Position numbers and translations under genes: made by a program. This document shows, piece by piece, positions 45,319 to 53,871 of a stretch of 64,000 nucleotides of DNA; position 1 is the stretch's first letter, and each line of letters opens with the position of its first letter. This stretch comes from Novosphingobium pokkalii (lineage in GTDB: Bacteria; Pseudomonadota; Alphaproteobacteria; Sphingomonadales; Sphingomonadaceae): the NCBI RefSeq assembly GCF_014652855.1, contig NZ_BMZP01000005.1, positions 51,550-115,549 on the forward strand. The letters are read 5' to 3'. The notes beneath the pieces were generated by a model. The model was not told the DNA's origin. It searched no databases and worked only from the letters and a program-made list of their open reading frames with translations.

Positions 45319-46764
45319 TCAAAACCGGAAAAGGGCTTCCCCGGCAACAAGATCGATCGGCTGCGTGGCGCCCGCCTGCACCAGGAACCCGCCGGGCACG
45401 AAGCGGCTGGCCGAAGCGGTCAGGGCCAGTTCGCGGGTGGCCTGCCAGGTCATCACCGCCTCGGCCTGCTTGCCCAGGAAGCGGGCCTGGCCGGCGCTGG
45501 CGGCGTGCAGGCGGTGGCCGGGAATGTCATAGACGCCATCGCCCCGGCTCTGCCGCCAATAGGCCATGGCCGTCAGCCCGAGTTGCACCGCGCCGCCGTT
45601 GATCCGGCCCAGCGTGAACGCCAGTGCGGGATGAATATCGATCAGGTTGCGCGGGCCGAACGGCGACAGTTCGCCAAAATACTTGCCTTTGGGAAACAGC
45701 GGGTTGAACCCTTCCATGCGGCCATCGCCGGCGGCCTTGTCTCCCGTGGCGAGATCGGCGTGGAGCGACAGGTCGGGCTTGCCGGGGATGGCGGGAAAGC
45801 GGCGTCCGGCACGCAGGGCCAGCGACCAGGCGTGGATCGGCCGGCCATCCAGCCGCCCGGTCTGCACCATCGCCTCGCCATCCCAATAGGCCCGCCCCGC
45901 CTGCCCCGCCGCGCGCAGGCCCAGCGTGGTGCGGCGCTCGTCTCCCGTGCCGTGATCCAGGCCCGCGACTTGCAGGCTGGCGGCGCGATCGTGATAGACC
46001 AGGGCATAGGCATCGATCCGCGCGGCATGGCCCATGCCCAGCCAGCGCGTGGCATAAAGCCCCCACAGCGCCTTTTGCCGGGAGCGGCCATCGTCGAAAT
46101 TGCGCGGCCCCGCCACCACCGGCACGAGATAGAACAGGCTGGCGGTGACGCGGCCGGAATCGAGCAGAGCGCGCGTGCCATCGAACGGCTGCGGCGTGTT
46201 GGGGCCATAGCGTGTGCCGACCAGCCGCTCGCTGCCCAGGCTCACCAACTGGCGCCCCGCCTCCAGCCGCAGCGTAGTGCCCGGCGCCAGCGGCACAGTC
46301 ACATCGGCAAAGGCCTGCACCAGATCGACGCCGGTGCGATCGACCGGAGAGGAGCCGCCGACGATCCCCCCGGCGGCATTGGCCAGCCCCTGCACGAACA
46401 GGCGAACGCGGCCCAGATGCAGGTCGGCATGGGCCATGGCCCGCCAGTATCGCGCGGTCTGCCCGTCGCTCGCCTCCACCCGCGCGCGCAGCTCAAGGCC
46501 GGTGGACAGGTAGCGATCGGGCGATCCGAGCGGGACATACTTGAGCGGCCCGGTCCACCGCCGCTGGCGCAAGGCCGGATCGGCCAGCGCGGCCCAGTTT
46601 TCGGTATAGCGGGTGATGGTCAGCGTCGGTGGGCGCCACGCCTCGATCACGCTGCGCGGCAGGGCGTCGGCCTGGTCCGCGACCTGATCGGTGGATTGGG
46701 CGTAAGCGGCCGTCGCCAGTAGGGCAGCCGGCATGGCCCAGCAGGCGGGCCGGCGCGCGATCAC
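45319..46764 (-). CDS. Alginate-export-family outer-membrane porin (AlgE-like)
   Basis: About 481 residues from a GTG at 46764 that overlaps the DoxX stop (ATGTGA). A signal peptide ends ATAAYAQ. The mature part begins PPTLTITRYTENWAALADPALR and contains LRLEAGRQLVSLGSERLVGTRY and KGKYFGELSPFGPRNLIDIHP. These are typical of the Alginate_exp family, 18-strand outer-membrane barrels ending here in GEALFRF. Despite the family name there are no alginate genes nearby. It more likely lets the substrate or product of this operon cross the outer membrane. Specificity unknown. Confidence 0.83.
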   Translation of the reverse strand: MIARRPACWAMPAALLATAAYAQSTDQVADQADALPRSVIEAWRPPTLTITRYTENWAALADPALRQRRWTGPLKYVPLGSPDRYLSTGLELRARVEASDGQTARYWRAMAHADLHLGRVRLFVQGLANAAGGIVGGSSPVDRTGVDLVQAFADVTVPLAPGTTLRLEAGRQLVSLGSERLVGTRYGPNTPQPFDGTRALLDSGRVTASLFYLVPVVAGPRNFDDGRSRQKALWGLYATRWLGMGHAARIDAYALVYHDRAASLQVAGLDHGTGDERRTTLGLRAAGQAGRAYWDGEAMVQTGRLDGRPIHAWSLALRAGRRFPAIPGKPDLSLHADLATGDKAAGDGRMEGFNPLFPKGKYFGELSPFGPRNLIDIHPALAFTLGRINGGAVQLGLTAMAYWRQSRGDGVYDIPGHRLHAASAGQARFLGKQAEAVMTWQATRELALTASASRFVPGGFLVQAGATQPIDLVAGEALFRF

Positions 46765-47189
46765 ATGCGCCCCTCGCGCCGCGCGTGCTCGGCCACCAGC
46801 GCGGCAAGCACGAAGCCGCCCGCCAGGCCGAGATGCTCGAAAAAGGCATTGGTGGCAGCAAAGCGCGCCGCGCCCTGCATGGCCCAGAACGGATTGGCCA
46901 GGCACGCGGCCAGCACGGTGAACACGCCGAGCATCCCCGCACCCAGCCACACCAGCCGCCCGGCGAGGATCAGCGCCGGGCCGACCAGTTCCACCGCGAT
47001 CGTCGTCGCTGCCCAGAACGCGGGCGGATGCATGCCGAAATGCGCCTGTTCCGCCACGGCGCCGGGCCAATCGCCCAGCTTGGCCAGCGCGCCCACCAGA
47101 TAGGCGCCCACCAGCAGCAGCCGCGCGACAAACCAGGTGGGCGGCCAATCGAGCACCGCATCGACAAGGCGGGGTTGGACCTTCATCAT
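46761..47189 (-). CDS. DoxX-family membrane protein
   Basis: 142 residues with four membrane segments (WFVARLLLVGAYLVGALAKL, FWAATTIAVELVGPALILAG, LGAGMLGVFTVLAACLANPFW and a C-terminal helix). LGLAGGFVLAAL near the end is typical of DoxX/YphA proteins. ATG 47189 lies one base after the stop of the VOC gene, and its end overlaps the porin gene. DoxX proteins are linked to redox stress or act as accessory quinone-related membrane proteins. The role here is undetermined. Confidence 0.83.
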   Translation of the reverse strand: MMKVQPRLVDAVLDWPPTWFVARLLLVGAYLVGALAKLGDWPGAVAEQAHFGMHPPAFWAATTIAVELVGPALILAGRLVWLGAGMLGVFTVLAACLANPFWAMQGAARFAATNAFFEHLGLAGGFVLAALVAEHARREGRM

Positions 47190-47190
47190 G

Positions 47191-48075
47191 TCAACGCAGC
47201 GCATTCTGGTGGATTTCGGCGATATAGCCACCGGGGAAGCGCACCAGCGCGGCCATGCGCCCGCCCACTTCGCGGGGCTGGATCAGCGTTTCCACGCCCG
47301 CAGCCGTGGCCTTGGCCAGCGTGGCGGCAAGATCGGGCACGGCATAGCCGGTCATGTCCCGCCCCCAGGGCCAGGGCAACTGGCCGTTGGAGACCAGCAC
47401 GGTCAGCTTGCCATAGCCGCTGTCGATCATCACGCGGCGGATCGGCACGGCCTGGCCCACTTCGCCGCCCGGCGCGGTCTTGTCGTCAGACACCACGCGG
47501 CCATGGGCAAAGCGCGTCCAGGCCGCGATGAAGGCGTCGGCAGCGTCCGCCGTCAGGTAGACGCGGTTTTCCGGCACGGTGGCGAGCGGGGTATAGTGCG
47601 GCGTGGCGGTGTGCCAATAGAGCTGCATGTTCACCCCGCCCGGCCACTGCACCACCACGTCGCGCCCGATCGGATCGGGGAACGTCTCGATCAGTCGCGT
47701 GGCGCCCGCCGCCCGCGCGGCGGTGACGGCGGCGTCCATGTCGGTCACCAGATAGCCGGTGCGTTCGGCGCCGAACGGATAGGGCACCGGCGTCTTGAAG
47801 CCGAACACCGAAACCGTACCGGCGGGGGTAAGCACCAGTTGCGACTTGGTCAGGCTGGGCGTGGGCGTCACCTGGAATTCGCCCTGCTTGCTGGTGGTGC
47901 CGCCAAAGGTCGCCTGGAACGCGGTGACGAAAGCGTCGAACTGGTCCTGCGGCACATAGACGTGGGTGGTATCGTATTGCGGCCCCACCGAGAAATCGGG
48001 CGTGGCAACCGGCTTGGCCGCCACCGGCGCTGCGGCCACAAGCGCCAGCGCGAGGAAGGAAAGACGCAGCTTCAT
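47191..48075 (-). CDS. Secreted VOC (glyoxalase/bleomycin-resistance-like) protein
   Basis: 294 residues from ATG 48075, preceded by AGGAG. The first about 20 residues (MKLRLSFLALALVAAAPVAA) are a signal peptide, unusual for this mostly cytoplasmic superfamily. Two VOC modules follow: DTTHVYVPQDQFDAFVTAFQ...YLVTDMDAAVTAARAAGATR...GVNMQLYWH, and NRVYLTADAADAF...YAVPDLAATLAKATAAGVETL...GGYIAEIHQ. Conserved His and Glu at strand ends could bind metal. It may bind or convert the compound that the operon deals with, in the periplasm. Substrate unknown. Confidence 0.8.
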   Translation of the reverse strand: MKLRLSFLALALVAAAPVAAKPVATPDFSVGPQYDTTHVYVPQDQFDAFVTAFQATFGGTTSKQGEFQVTPTPSLTKSQLVLTPAGTVSVFGFKTPVPYPFGAERTGYLVTDMDAAVTAARAAGATRLIETFPDPIGRDVVVQWPGGVNMQLYWHTATPHYTPLATVPENRVYLTADAADAFIAAWTRFAHGRVVSDDKTAPGGEVGQAVPIRRVMIDSGYGKLTVLVSNGQLPWPWGRDMTGYAVPDLAATLAKATAAGVETLIQPREVGGRMAALVRFPGGYIAEIHQNALR

Positions 48076-48089
48076 CGTGAATTCTCCTG

Positions 48090-49952
48090 TCAAACCGCCC
48101 AGCAGCCGCAGCCCAGCGCGCCCCAGAACGTCTGCACATCGGCGGCCGGGGCAGCCTGGCCCAGGGCAGCGGCGTGATCGTGGCCATGCACCTGGCAGGC
48201 ACTGGCGCAACCGCAGGCGCTGGCCAGCATCGCGCGGGCCTGCTCGCTCTGGTGATAGCCGCCGAAGGTGTTGACCGGCGACCAGTCCGGCATCGCCGGC
48301 GGTAGTTGCGGCGCGAGCGGTGCGAAATCACCCTCGCCATGCACCACCTGCCCGCCCAGCAGAGTCAGCACGCTGCGGATATGGGCAATGTCATGCTCGG
48401 GCACGGCGAAGTAATCGGCGCTGAGCAGCGCGCAATCGGCCAGTTGCCCGGCGATGATCTGGCCCTTCTTGCCGACTTCATTGGAAAACCACGTGTTCTC
48501 GTGAGTCCACATGGCCAGCGCCTTTTCGCGGGAAACGCGGTTGGCGCCGGGATAGAGCGCCATGCCGCCCACGGTGCGCCCGGTGACGAGCCACGATAGC
48601 GACACCCAGGGATTGTAGCTCGCCACGCGGGTGGCATCGGTGCCGGCGCCCACGGGAAGGCCCGCCGCGATCATCCGCGCGATCGGCGGGGTTCGCTCGG
48701 CGGCACGATGGCCATAGCGCTCCACGAAGTATTCGCCCTGATAGGCCATGCGGTGCTGCACCGCGATCCCGCCACCCAGCGCGGCGATGCGGTCGATATT
48801 GCGGTCGCTGATCGTTTCGGCATGATCGAAGAACCAGTTGATGCCGGTCAGCGGAATATCGCGGTTGACCTTTTCATAGACATCGAGCGCGCGGCCGATC
48901 GTCTGGTCATAGGTCGCGTGCAGGCGCCAGGGCCAGCGATGCTCGGCCAAGAGGCGGATCACCGGCTCCAGATCGCTTTCCATGCTCGGCGGCATATCGG
49001 GGCGCGCGACGCGGAAATCCTCGAAATCGGCGGCGGAATAGACCAGCATCTCGCCCGCGCCGTTGTGGCGATAGGTATCGTCGCCCTGGCCCGGCGAAAC
49101 CTGCTTCACCCAGCCGGCGAAATCGGCCAGTTCTTCCTTGGGTTTCTGCGTGAACAGATTGTAGCTGATCCGCACGGTCAATTGATCGTCGGCATGCAGC
49201 TTTTCGATGATGGCATAGTCATCAGGATAGTTCTGGAAGCCGCCACCCGCGTCGATCACTCCGGTCACGCCCAGGCTGTTGACCTCGCGCATGAAATGGC
49301 GGGTGGAATTGATCTGATAGTCTTCCGGCAGCTTCGGCCCCTTGGCCAGGGTGCTGTAAAGGATCGTGGCGTTGGGCTGGGCCAGCAGCAGCCCGGTGGG
49401 ATTGCCGGCCGCGTCGCGCACGATCTCGCCGCCCGGCGGATTGGGCGTGTCCTTCGTGTAACCAACCACGCGCAGCGCCGCCGCATTGAGCAGGGCGCGA
49501 TCATAGAGGTGCAGGATGAACACCGGCGTATCGGGAGCGACGGCGTTCAGCTCGGCCAGCGTGGGCAGGCGTTTTTCAGCGAACTGGTGCTCGGTAAAGC
49601 CGCCGACCACGCGCACCCATTGCGGCGCGGGGGTGCGATCGACCTGGGCCTTGAGCATGGCCATGGCATCGGCCAGCGTCGGCACGCCGTCCCAGCGCAG
49701 CTCCATGTTGTAATTCAGGCCACCACGGATGATGTGCATGTGGCTGTCGATCAGGCCGGGGATCAGGCGGCGGCCTCCCGCATCGATGACCTTCGCATCG
49801 GGCGCGGCGGCGGCGCGCACCTCCGCCTCGCTGCCCACGGCGAGGAAGCGGCCGTCGCGGATCGCCACCGCCTGCGCCGTGGGGTTGGCGCGGTCCAGCG
49901 TGGTGACCTTGGCGTTGACGATCAGCGTGTCTGGCCTGTGCATATCGGGCAT
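48090..49952 (-). CDS. Metal-dependent amidohydrolase, YtcJ-like (amidohydrolase family 3)
   Basis: 620 residues from ATG 49952 (ATG 49943 also possible). Start of the fold: TLIVNAKVTTLDRANPTAQAVAIRDG, then LIPGLIDSHMHIIRGG with the HxH metal motif. Further metal or catalytic candidates are in RLHATYDQTIGRALD and DHAETISDRNIDRIAALGG, with a late VGAGTDATRVASYNPW Asp. A Cys/His-rich tail is notable: ACGCASACQVHGHDHAAALG, and a terminus of FWGALGCGCWAV. No signal peptide is evident. It sits between XapX and the VOC gene, 1 and 14 bp away. The bond it hydrolyses is unknown. Confidence 0.85.
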   Translation of the reverse strand: MPDMHRPDTLIVNAKVTTLDRANPTAQAVAIRDGRFLAVGSEAEVRAAAAPDAKVIDAGGRRLIPGLIDSHMHIIRGGLNYNMELRWDGVPTLADAMAMLKAQVDRTPAPQWVRVVGGFTEHQFAEKRLPTLAELNAVAPDTPVFILHLYDRALLNAAALRVVGYTKDTPNPPGGEIVRDAAGNPTGLLLAQPNATILYSTLAKGPKLPEDYQINSTRHFMREVNSLGVTGVIDAGGGFQNYPDDYAIIEKLHADDQLTVRISYNLFTQKPKEELADFAGWVKQVSPGQGDDTYRHNGAGEMLVYSAADFEDFRVARPDMPPSMESDLEPVIRLLAEHRWPWRLHATYDQTIGRALDVYEKVNRDIPLTGINWFFDHAETISDRNIDRIAALGGGIAVQHRMAYQGEYFVERYGHRAAERTPPIARMIAAGLPVGAGTDATRVASYNPWVSLSWLVTGRTVGGMALYPGANRVSREKALAMWTHENTWFSNEVGKKGQIIAGQLADCALLSADYFAVPEHDIAHIRSVLTLLGGQVVHGEGDFAPLAPQLPPAMPDWSPVNTFGGYHQSEQARAMLASACGCASACQVHGHDHAAALGQAAPAADVQTFWGALGCGCWAV

Positions 49953-49953
49953 C

Positions 49954-50208
49954 TCAGGCGTCCTTTTCCGGCGCGGTGCCATCGGGCAGGCGGCCAAAGA
50001 TGTGGCTGCGACAATCGGTGCGCACGAAAGCCGCCAGCGAATGCCCGGCCACGGCATGGCGGACCAGCGGCACGGCCTGCTCGCCCAACAGGATGCCCAG
50101 CAACCCGACCAGCGCAATCACCGGCGGCGCAGGCGAGCGCACGCCCAGCAACGAATAGACGATGCCCACCAGGAGGCCGGCCGCGAGGGATGCGAGATAA
50201 GCCTTCAT
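49954..50208 (-). CDS. XapX-domain small membrane protein
   Basis: 84 residues with two membrane segments. MKAYLASLAAGLLVGIVYSL followed by LGVRSPAPPVIALVGLLGIL is the XapX (DUF1427) signature, including the conserved RSPAPP. The C-terminal about 25 residues are polar. XapX proteins occur beside amidohydrolase and isochorismatase-type genes in many Proteobacteria but have no proven function. It is separated from the amidohydrolase by one base, and a GC hairpin lies upstream between it and the isochorismatase gene. Confidence 0.88.
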   Translation of the reverse strand: MKAYLASLAAGLLVGIVYSLLGVRSPAPPVIALVGLLGILLGEQAVPLVRHAVAGHSLAAFVRTDCRSHIFGRLPDGTAPEKDA

Positions 50209-50226
50209 GAGGTTTCCTTGGGGAAA

Positions 50227-50262
50227 CGGCCCGCCTTGCGAAGAGGGATGAAGAGCGGGCCG
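50227..50262 (-). terminator. Inverted repeat between isochorismatase-like and xapX genes
   Basis: CGGCCCGC (50227-50234) pairs with GCGGGCCG (50255-50262) across a 20-nt loop. On the transcribed strand TTTCCCC follows. It lies in the widest gap (77 bp) inside the nine-gene operon, so it may reduce read-through and split expression into a three-gene and a six-gene level. Weak as a terminator because of the long loop. Confidence 0.35.
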
Positions 50263-50285
50263 CAGGGAATCAGAGATCGGCGGGA

Positions 50286-50963
50286 TCAGTGCTCGGCGCC
50301 GCCGACCACTTCGTGGGCGAACTGGCCGCGCTGCGGCGCGCCGTGGAGCATGGTGTAGGCATAGTCCACGCCCATGCCATAGGCGCCGAAGTGCTCGCGG
50401 GCGATCGCCATCACGCCGTCATAGGTGCCGCGCCGCGCCCAGTCGCGCTGCAATTCCAGCACCGCGTTGATCGTGGTGAGCGACTGCGCGCCGGCCTGCT
50501 CCATGCGGCGGATGGCGACATCGTGCGCTTCGGGCGACGTGCCACCCGAGGCGTCGGTGATGATGTAGACCTCGAAACCTTCCTCGATCGCGCTGAGCGT
50601 GGGGAACAGCAGGCAGGCTTCGGTCCACAGCGCGGCGATGACCAGCTTCTTGCGGCCGGTGGCCTTGACCGCGGCAACCAGCTCTTCGCTGTCCCAACTG
50701 TTCATCGAGGTGCGCTCGATCGGCGTCTGTTGCACCACGTCGAGCAGTTCAGGCCAGATATAGCCCGAGAACGACTTGGTCTCCACCGCCGTGAGGATGA
50801 TCGGCGCACCGAACAGCTTGGCCGCCTTGGCGAGCGCGACAGTGTTGTTCTTGAGCAACTGGCGATCGATGCTGGTCACGCCGAACGACATCTGCGGCTG
50901 GTGATCGACGAACAGGAACACGGTATCGTCAGGATTGATCAGCGACTTGGCGTTAAAGGTCAT
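50286..50963 (-). CDS. Isochorismatase-family hydrolase (YcaC-like)
   Basis: 225 residues. Cysteine-hydrolase motifs: FLFVDHQPQMSFGV (catalytic Asp), RTSMNSWDSEELVAAV, and VIAALWTEACLLFPTLSAIEEG with the nucleophilic Cys preceded by the family cis-peptide region. SGGTSPEAHDVAIRRMEQAGA is typical of the YcaC subgroup, octameric enzymes whose substrates remain unclear. It is encoded 32 bp after dps in the operon. An amidase-like role on a small amide or a related compound is only inferred. Confidence 0.88.
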   Translation of the reverse strand: MTFNAKSLINPDDTVFLFVDHQPQMSFGVTSIDRQLLKNNTVALAKAAKLFGAPIILTAVETKSFSGYIWPELLDVVQQTPIERTSMNSWDSEELVAAVKATGRKKLVIAALWTEACLLFPTLSAIEEGFEVYIITDASGGTSPEAHDVAIRRMEQAGAQSLTTINAVLELQRDWARRGTYDGVMAIAREHFGAYGMGVDYAYTMLHGAPQRGQFAHEVVGGAEH

Positions 50964-50995
50964 GGCAGCGTTCCTTGCAGGAGAGGAAAAGGCGG

Positions 50996-51478
50996 TCAGT
51001 CCGCAATGAGGTGGGCTTCGAGCAGCCAGAGCTGTTTGTCCGCCCCGCGCGAGATCTGGGTGAAGAGATCGGCGGTGGTGGCATCGCCCGCCTGCGCCGC
51101 GGCATCGATCGCTGCGCGCACCGCCTTGCCAAACAGCGCCAGGCTCGCGGCCAGGGCGCGCAAGTGCGCGTCTCCACCATGCGCCGCGAGCGGATAGTCA
51201 TAGAGCGTGGTGGCGCCGGCCGTGGTCTGCACCCGGCCATCGGCAACGTGGCCCAGCGTGGTGATCCGCTCGGCCAGCAGGTCCACGAATTCCTCCACTT
51301 CACCATGCACGGCGTCGAACAGGCCATGCAATTGCAGGAAGTGGCGGCCGCGCACGTTCCAGTGCGCCTGCTTGGCCTGGGCCTCCAGGTCCAACGCATC
51401 GGACAAGCGCGCCTGGAGCAGCGCCACCGATGCCTTGCGCACGTGGGCGGACAGATCGATGCTGGTTTCGTACGTCAT
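50996..51478 (-). CDS. dps: Dps-family DNA-binding/iron-storage protein
   Basis: 160 residues, the normal Dps length. The four-helix ferritin-like fold shows KQAHWNVRGRHFLQLHGLFDAVHGEVEEFVDLLAERI, with the ferroxidase-site His, His, Asp and Glu residues at the dimer interface. The N-terminus has few lysines, so DNA binding may be weak. It oxidises Fe(II) with peroxide and protects DNA. Position: 4 bp after the alpha/beta hydrolase gene, which suggests that the operon responds to oxidative or antibiotic-like stress. Confidence 0.9.
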   Translation of the reverse strand: MTYETSIDLSAHVRKASVALLQARLSDALDLEAQAKQAHWNVRGRHFLQLHGLFDAVHGEVEEFVDLLAERITTLGHVADGRVQTTAGATTLYDYPLAAHGGDAHLRALAASLALFGKAVRAAIDAAAQAGDATTADLFTQISRGADKQLWLLEAHLIAD

Positions 51479-51482
51479 CGGC

Positions 51483-52313
51483 TCAAGCCTTGAAGAACGC
51501 GAGTAGATCGGCGTTGATCACCTCGGGATGGGTGGACGCCATGCCGTGGGGCAGGCCCGGATAGGTCTTGAGCGTGCCGTGCTTGACCAGCTTGATCGCA
51601 AGGTGCGCGGAATCCGCGATCGGCACGATCTGGTCATCCTCGCCGTGCATGATCAGCACGGGCACCTCGATCGCCTTGAGATCGTCGGTGAAGTCGGTTT
51701 CCGAAAAGGCCTTGATGCAATCGTAATGCGCCTTGGCGCCGCCCATCATGCCCTGGCGCCACCAGTTGTCGATCAGGCCCGGCGAAACCTTGGCATCCGG
51801 GCGGTTGAAGCCGAAGAACGGGCCTTCAGGCACATCGCGGAAGAACTGCGCGCGGTTGGCGAGCAGCGCGGCGCGGAAGCCGTCGAACACGTCCATCGGC
51901 AGGCCGCCTGGATTGGCCGGGGTTTGCAGCATGATCGGCGGCACCGCGCCGATCAGCACGGCCTTGGCCACGCGGCCCGGCTTGGCCTGCGCCACGTAAT
52001 GCGCCACTTCACCGCCGCCGGTGGAATGGCCGACATGGATGGCGTCCTTGAGGTCGAGATGATCAGTCAGCGCGGCCACGTCGGCGGCATAAGTATCCAT
52101 CTCGTTGCCGGTGTCGGTCTGGGTGGAGCGGCCATGGCCGCGCCGATCATGCGCGATCACGCGATAGCCTTCGCCCAGGAAGAACATCATCTGCGCATCC
52201 CAGTCGTCGGCCGAAAGCGGCCAGCCGTGGTGGAACACGATGGGCTGCGCGGTCTTGCTGCCCCAGTCCTTGTAGAAGATCTCGGTGCCGTCGGCGGTGG
52301 TGATCGTGGGCAT
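51483..52313 (-). CDS. Alpha/beta hydrolase, non-haem chloroperoxidase type
   Basis: 276 residues. ATG 52313 gives [18 protein letters not shown], the usual start of cofactor-free haloperoxidases. Motifs: [26 protein letters not shown], nucleophile [16 protein letters not shown], acid in [12 protein letters not shown], and catalytic His in [17 protein letters not shown]. In vivo such enzymes are usually esterases or perhydrolases. First gene of the nine-gene operon, divergent from the response-regulator gene with a perfect inverted repeat (52425-52447) between them. No signal peptide. Confidence 0.9.
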   Translation of the reverse strand: MPTITTADGTEIFYKDWGSKTAQPIVFHHGWPLSADDWDAQMMFFLGEGYRVIAHDRRGHGRSTQTDTGNEMDTYAADVAALTDHLDLKDAIHVGHSTGGGEVAHYVAQAKPGRVAKAVLIGAVPPIMLQTPANPGGLPMDVFDGFRAALLANRAQFFRDVPEGPFFGFNRPDAKVSPGLIDNWWRQGMMGGAKAHYDCIKAFSETDFTDDLKAIEVPVLIMHGEDDQIVPIADSAHLAIKLVKHGTLKTYPGLPHGMASTHPEVINADLLAFFKA

Positions 52314-52424
52314 GACGTGAAGGCTCCCCTGCCGGCCGCGCGCGAAAGGGCCCTTTGCCCCCGCCCGGCCAGCGTTTGTTCGCCCTCCAGTCTGCGCCCG
52401 GCTGCTGCGCATGCCAGCCCCTGC

Positions 52425-52447
52425 ATGGGGGGAAACGATCCCCCCAT
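52425..52447. promoter_or_regulatory. Perfect 9-bp inverted repeat in the hydrolase/response-regulator promoter region
   Basis: ATGGGGGGA and TCCCCCCAT around a 5-bp centre (AACGA). It lies 46 bp upstream of the response-regulator start and 111 bp upstream of the hydrolase start, in the only divergent region of this cluster. Dyads of this kind are typical sites for NarL/LuxR-type dimers. The best guess is that the adjacent response regulator binds it and controls both directions. Confidence 0.55.
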
Positions 52448-52493
52448 TTCGGGTGGCTACCGCTGGGCACCTCAGCGTGGTATTCCTTCGGCC

Positions 52494-53129
52494 ATGCCCG
52501 CGCGCAACGACACCAAGATTGGCATCCTGATTGCCGACGATCACCCGATGCTGCGCGAAGGGGTTTCCGCCGTGATCGCGATGCAGAGCGACATGGCCGT
52601 GGTGGGCGAAGCGGCGACCGGCGAGGAAGCGGTCGCCCTCTATGATGCCCTCCGCCCGGCGGTGGTGCTGATGGACTTGCGCATGCCCGGCATGTCCGGC
52701 CTTCAGGCGATCGAGGCGATCCGCGCGCGCCATCCGCAGGCGCGCATCCTGGTGCTGACCACCTATTCCGGCGATGCCCAGGCGCTCCAGGCCCTGCGCG
52801 CAGGGGCGGCCGGGTTCCTGCTCAAGAGCAGCCTGCGCCGCGAACTGCTGGGCGCGATCCGCACCGTGCACGAAGGGCAGCGCCACCTGGCGCCCGACGT
52901 GGCGCAGGAAATCGCTCTCCACGCGATCGACGAACCGCTCACCCCGCGCGAAACGCAGATCCTGCAACTCATCGCCTCGGGCCATGCCAACAAGCAGATC
53001 GCCTGGGCGCTCAACCTGGCCGAGGAAACGGTCAAGTCGGGCATCAAGAACATCTTCGGCAAGCTGCACGTGAACGACCGCACCCACGCCGTGACCAAGG
53101 CGGCGCGGCGGGGCATCATTGAGCTGTAG
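52494..53129 (+). CDS. NarL/LuxR-type response regulator
   Basis: 211 residues from ATG 52494. Receiver domain residues 7-125: [15 protein letters not shown] (acidic pocket), phospho-acceptor Asp61 in [19 protein letters not shown] (Thr switch) and FLLKSS (Lys). A LuxR-type helix-turn-helix covers about 148-205: [20 protein letters not shown]...[17 protein letters not shown]. The kinase gene overlaps its 3' end by 11 nt. It is divergent from the nine-gene operon, which it probably controls through the dyad at 52425-52447. Confidence 0.93.
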   Translation: MPARNDTKIGILIADDHPMLREGVSAVIAMQSDMAVVGEAATGEEAVALYDALRPAVVLMDLRMPGMSGLQAIEAIRARHPQARILVLTTYSGDAQALQALRAGAAGFLLKSSLRRELLGAIRTVHEGQRHLAPDVAQEIALHAIDEPLTPRETQILQLIASGHANKQIAWALNLAEETVKSGIKNIFGKLHVNDRTHAVTKAARRGIIEL

Positions 53130-53871
53130 AGACGCCCTGGGCGCGGGCGCACTGGCGGCCCTGGTGGTGCTGGGTGGCGTGCTCTGCCTGCTCTACCTGG
53201 CGCGGGTGCATTACCTGGGCCGGCTGATCCGCGATCGCATGGCTGAACGCATGCAGGAGCGCGAGCGCATTGCGCGCGACTTGCACGATACCCTGATCCA
53301 GGGGGTGCAGGGCCTGATCATGCAGTTCCAGTCGGTGGCCGATCACCTGGCCCACGATCCGGCGGCGCAGGCCGTGCTGGTTCCGGCGCTGGACCGGGCG
53401 GAGGAAATGCTGGTCGAGGGGCGCGAGCGGGTCAAGGGCCTGCGCCGCCTGGAAGACCGCCACTTGCGCCGCCAGTTGCAGCGCGTGATCGACAAGCAAC
53501 TCACCACTGCCCGCGTCAGCCTGACCATCAAAGGCACGGTGCGGCCTTTGCAGCCCGACATTGCCGACGACATCGTCGCGATTGCCGGCGAGGCGCTGTG
53601 CAACGCGGTGCGCCATGCCCAGGCCAAGGCGATCGAGATCCAGGTGGAATACGGCGCGCGGGCGCTGGTGCTGTTCGTCAGTGACGATGGTATCGGCATC
53701 GCCACGCCCGACGCGGAAGACCGCGCCGCGCTGACCAAGGGGCACTATGGCCTCATCGGCATGCGCGAACGCGCCCGGCGCATCGGCGCAACCTTTGCCA
53801 TCGAAAGCGAGCCTGGCCTTGGCACGCTGGTGCGGCTGTCTGTCCCTGCGCGCCTGGCGTATATCGCCTAG
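53119..53871 (+). CDS. Short sensor histidine kinase (NarX/HisKA_3 type)
   Basis: About 250 residues if it starts at TTG 53119, overlapping the response-regulator gene. I see no ATG or GTG that would keep the membrane segment intact. A single membrane segment (about 8-28) is followed by a HisKA_3 dimerisation helix with phospho-acceptor His56 in [15 protein letters not shown]. An HATPase domain follows: [20 protein letters not shown] (N box), VSDDGIGI (G1) and [16 protein letters not shown] (G2). There is no periplasmic or PAS sensor domain, so the signal is sensed through the membrane helix, a partner protein or the cytoplasm. The stop overlaps the convergent mlaA-like gene. Confidence 0.85.
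   Translation: MSCRDALGAGALAALVVLGGVLCLLYLARVHYLGRLIRDRMAERMQERERIARDLHDTLIQGVQGLIMQFQSVADHLAHDPAAQAVLVPALDRAEEMLVEGRERVKGLRRLEDRHLRRQLQRVIDKQLTTARVSLTIKGTVRPLQPDIADDIVAIAGEALCNAVRHAQAKAIEIQVEYGARALVLFVSDDGIGIATPDAEDRAALTKGHYGLIGMRERARRIGATFAIESEPGLGTLVRLSVPARLAYIA

Noticed and set aside
45319..46764. Alginate metabolism role for the alginate-export-family gene
   Set aside because: No alginate lyase, synthase or regulator is nearby; the family name reflects fold only, and the operon context points elsewhere.
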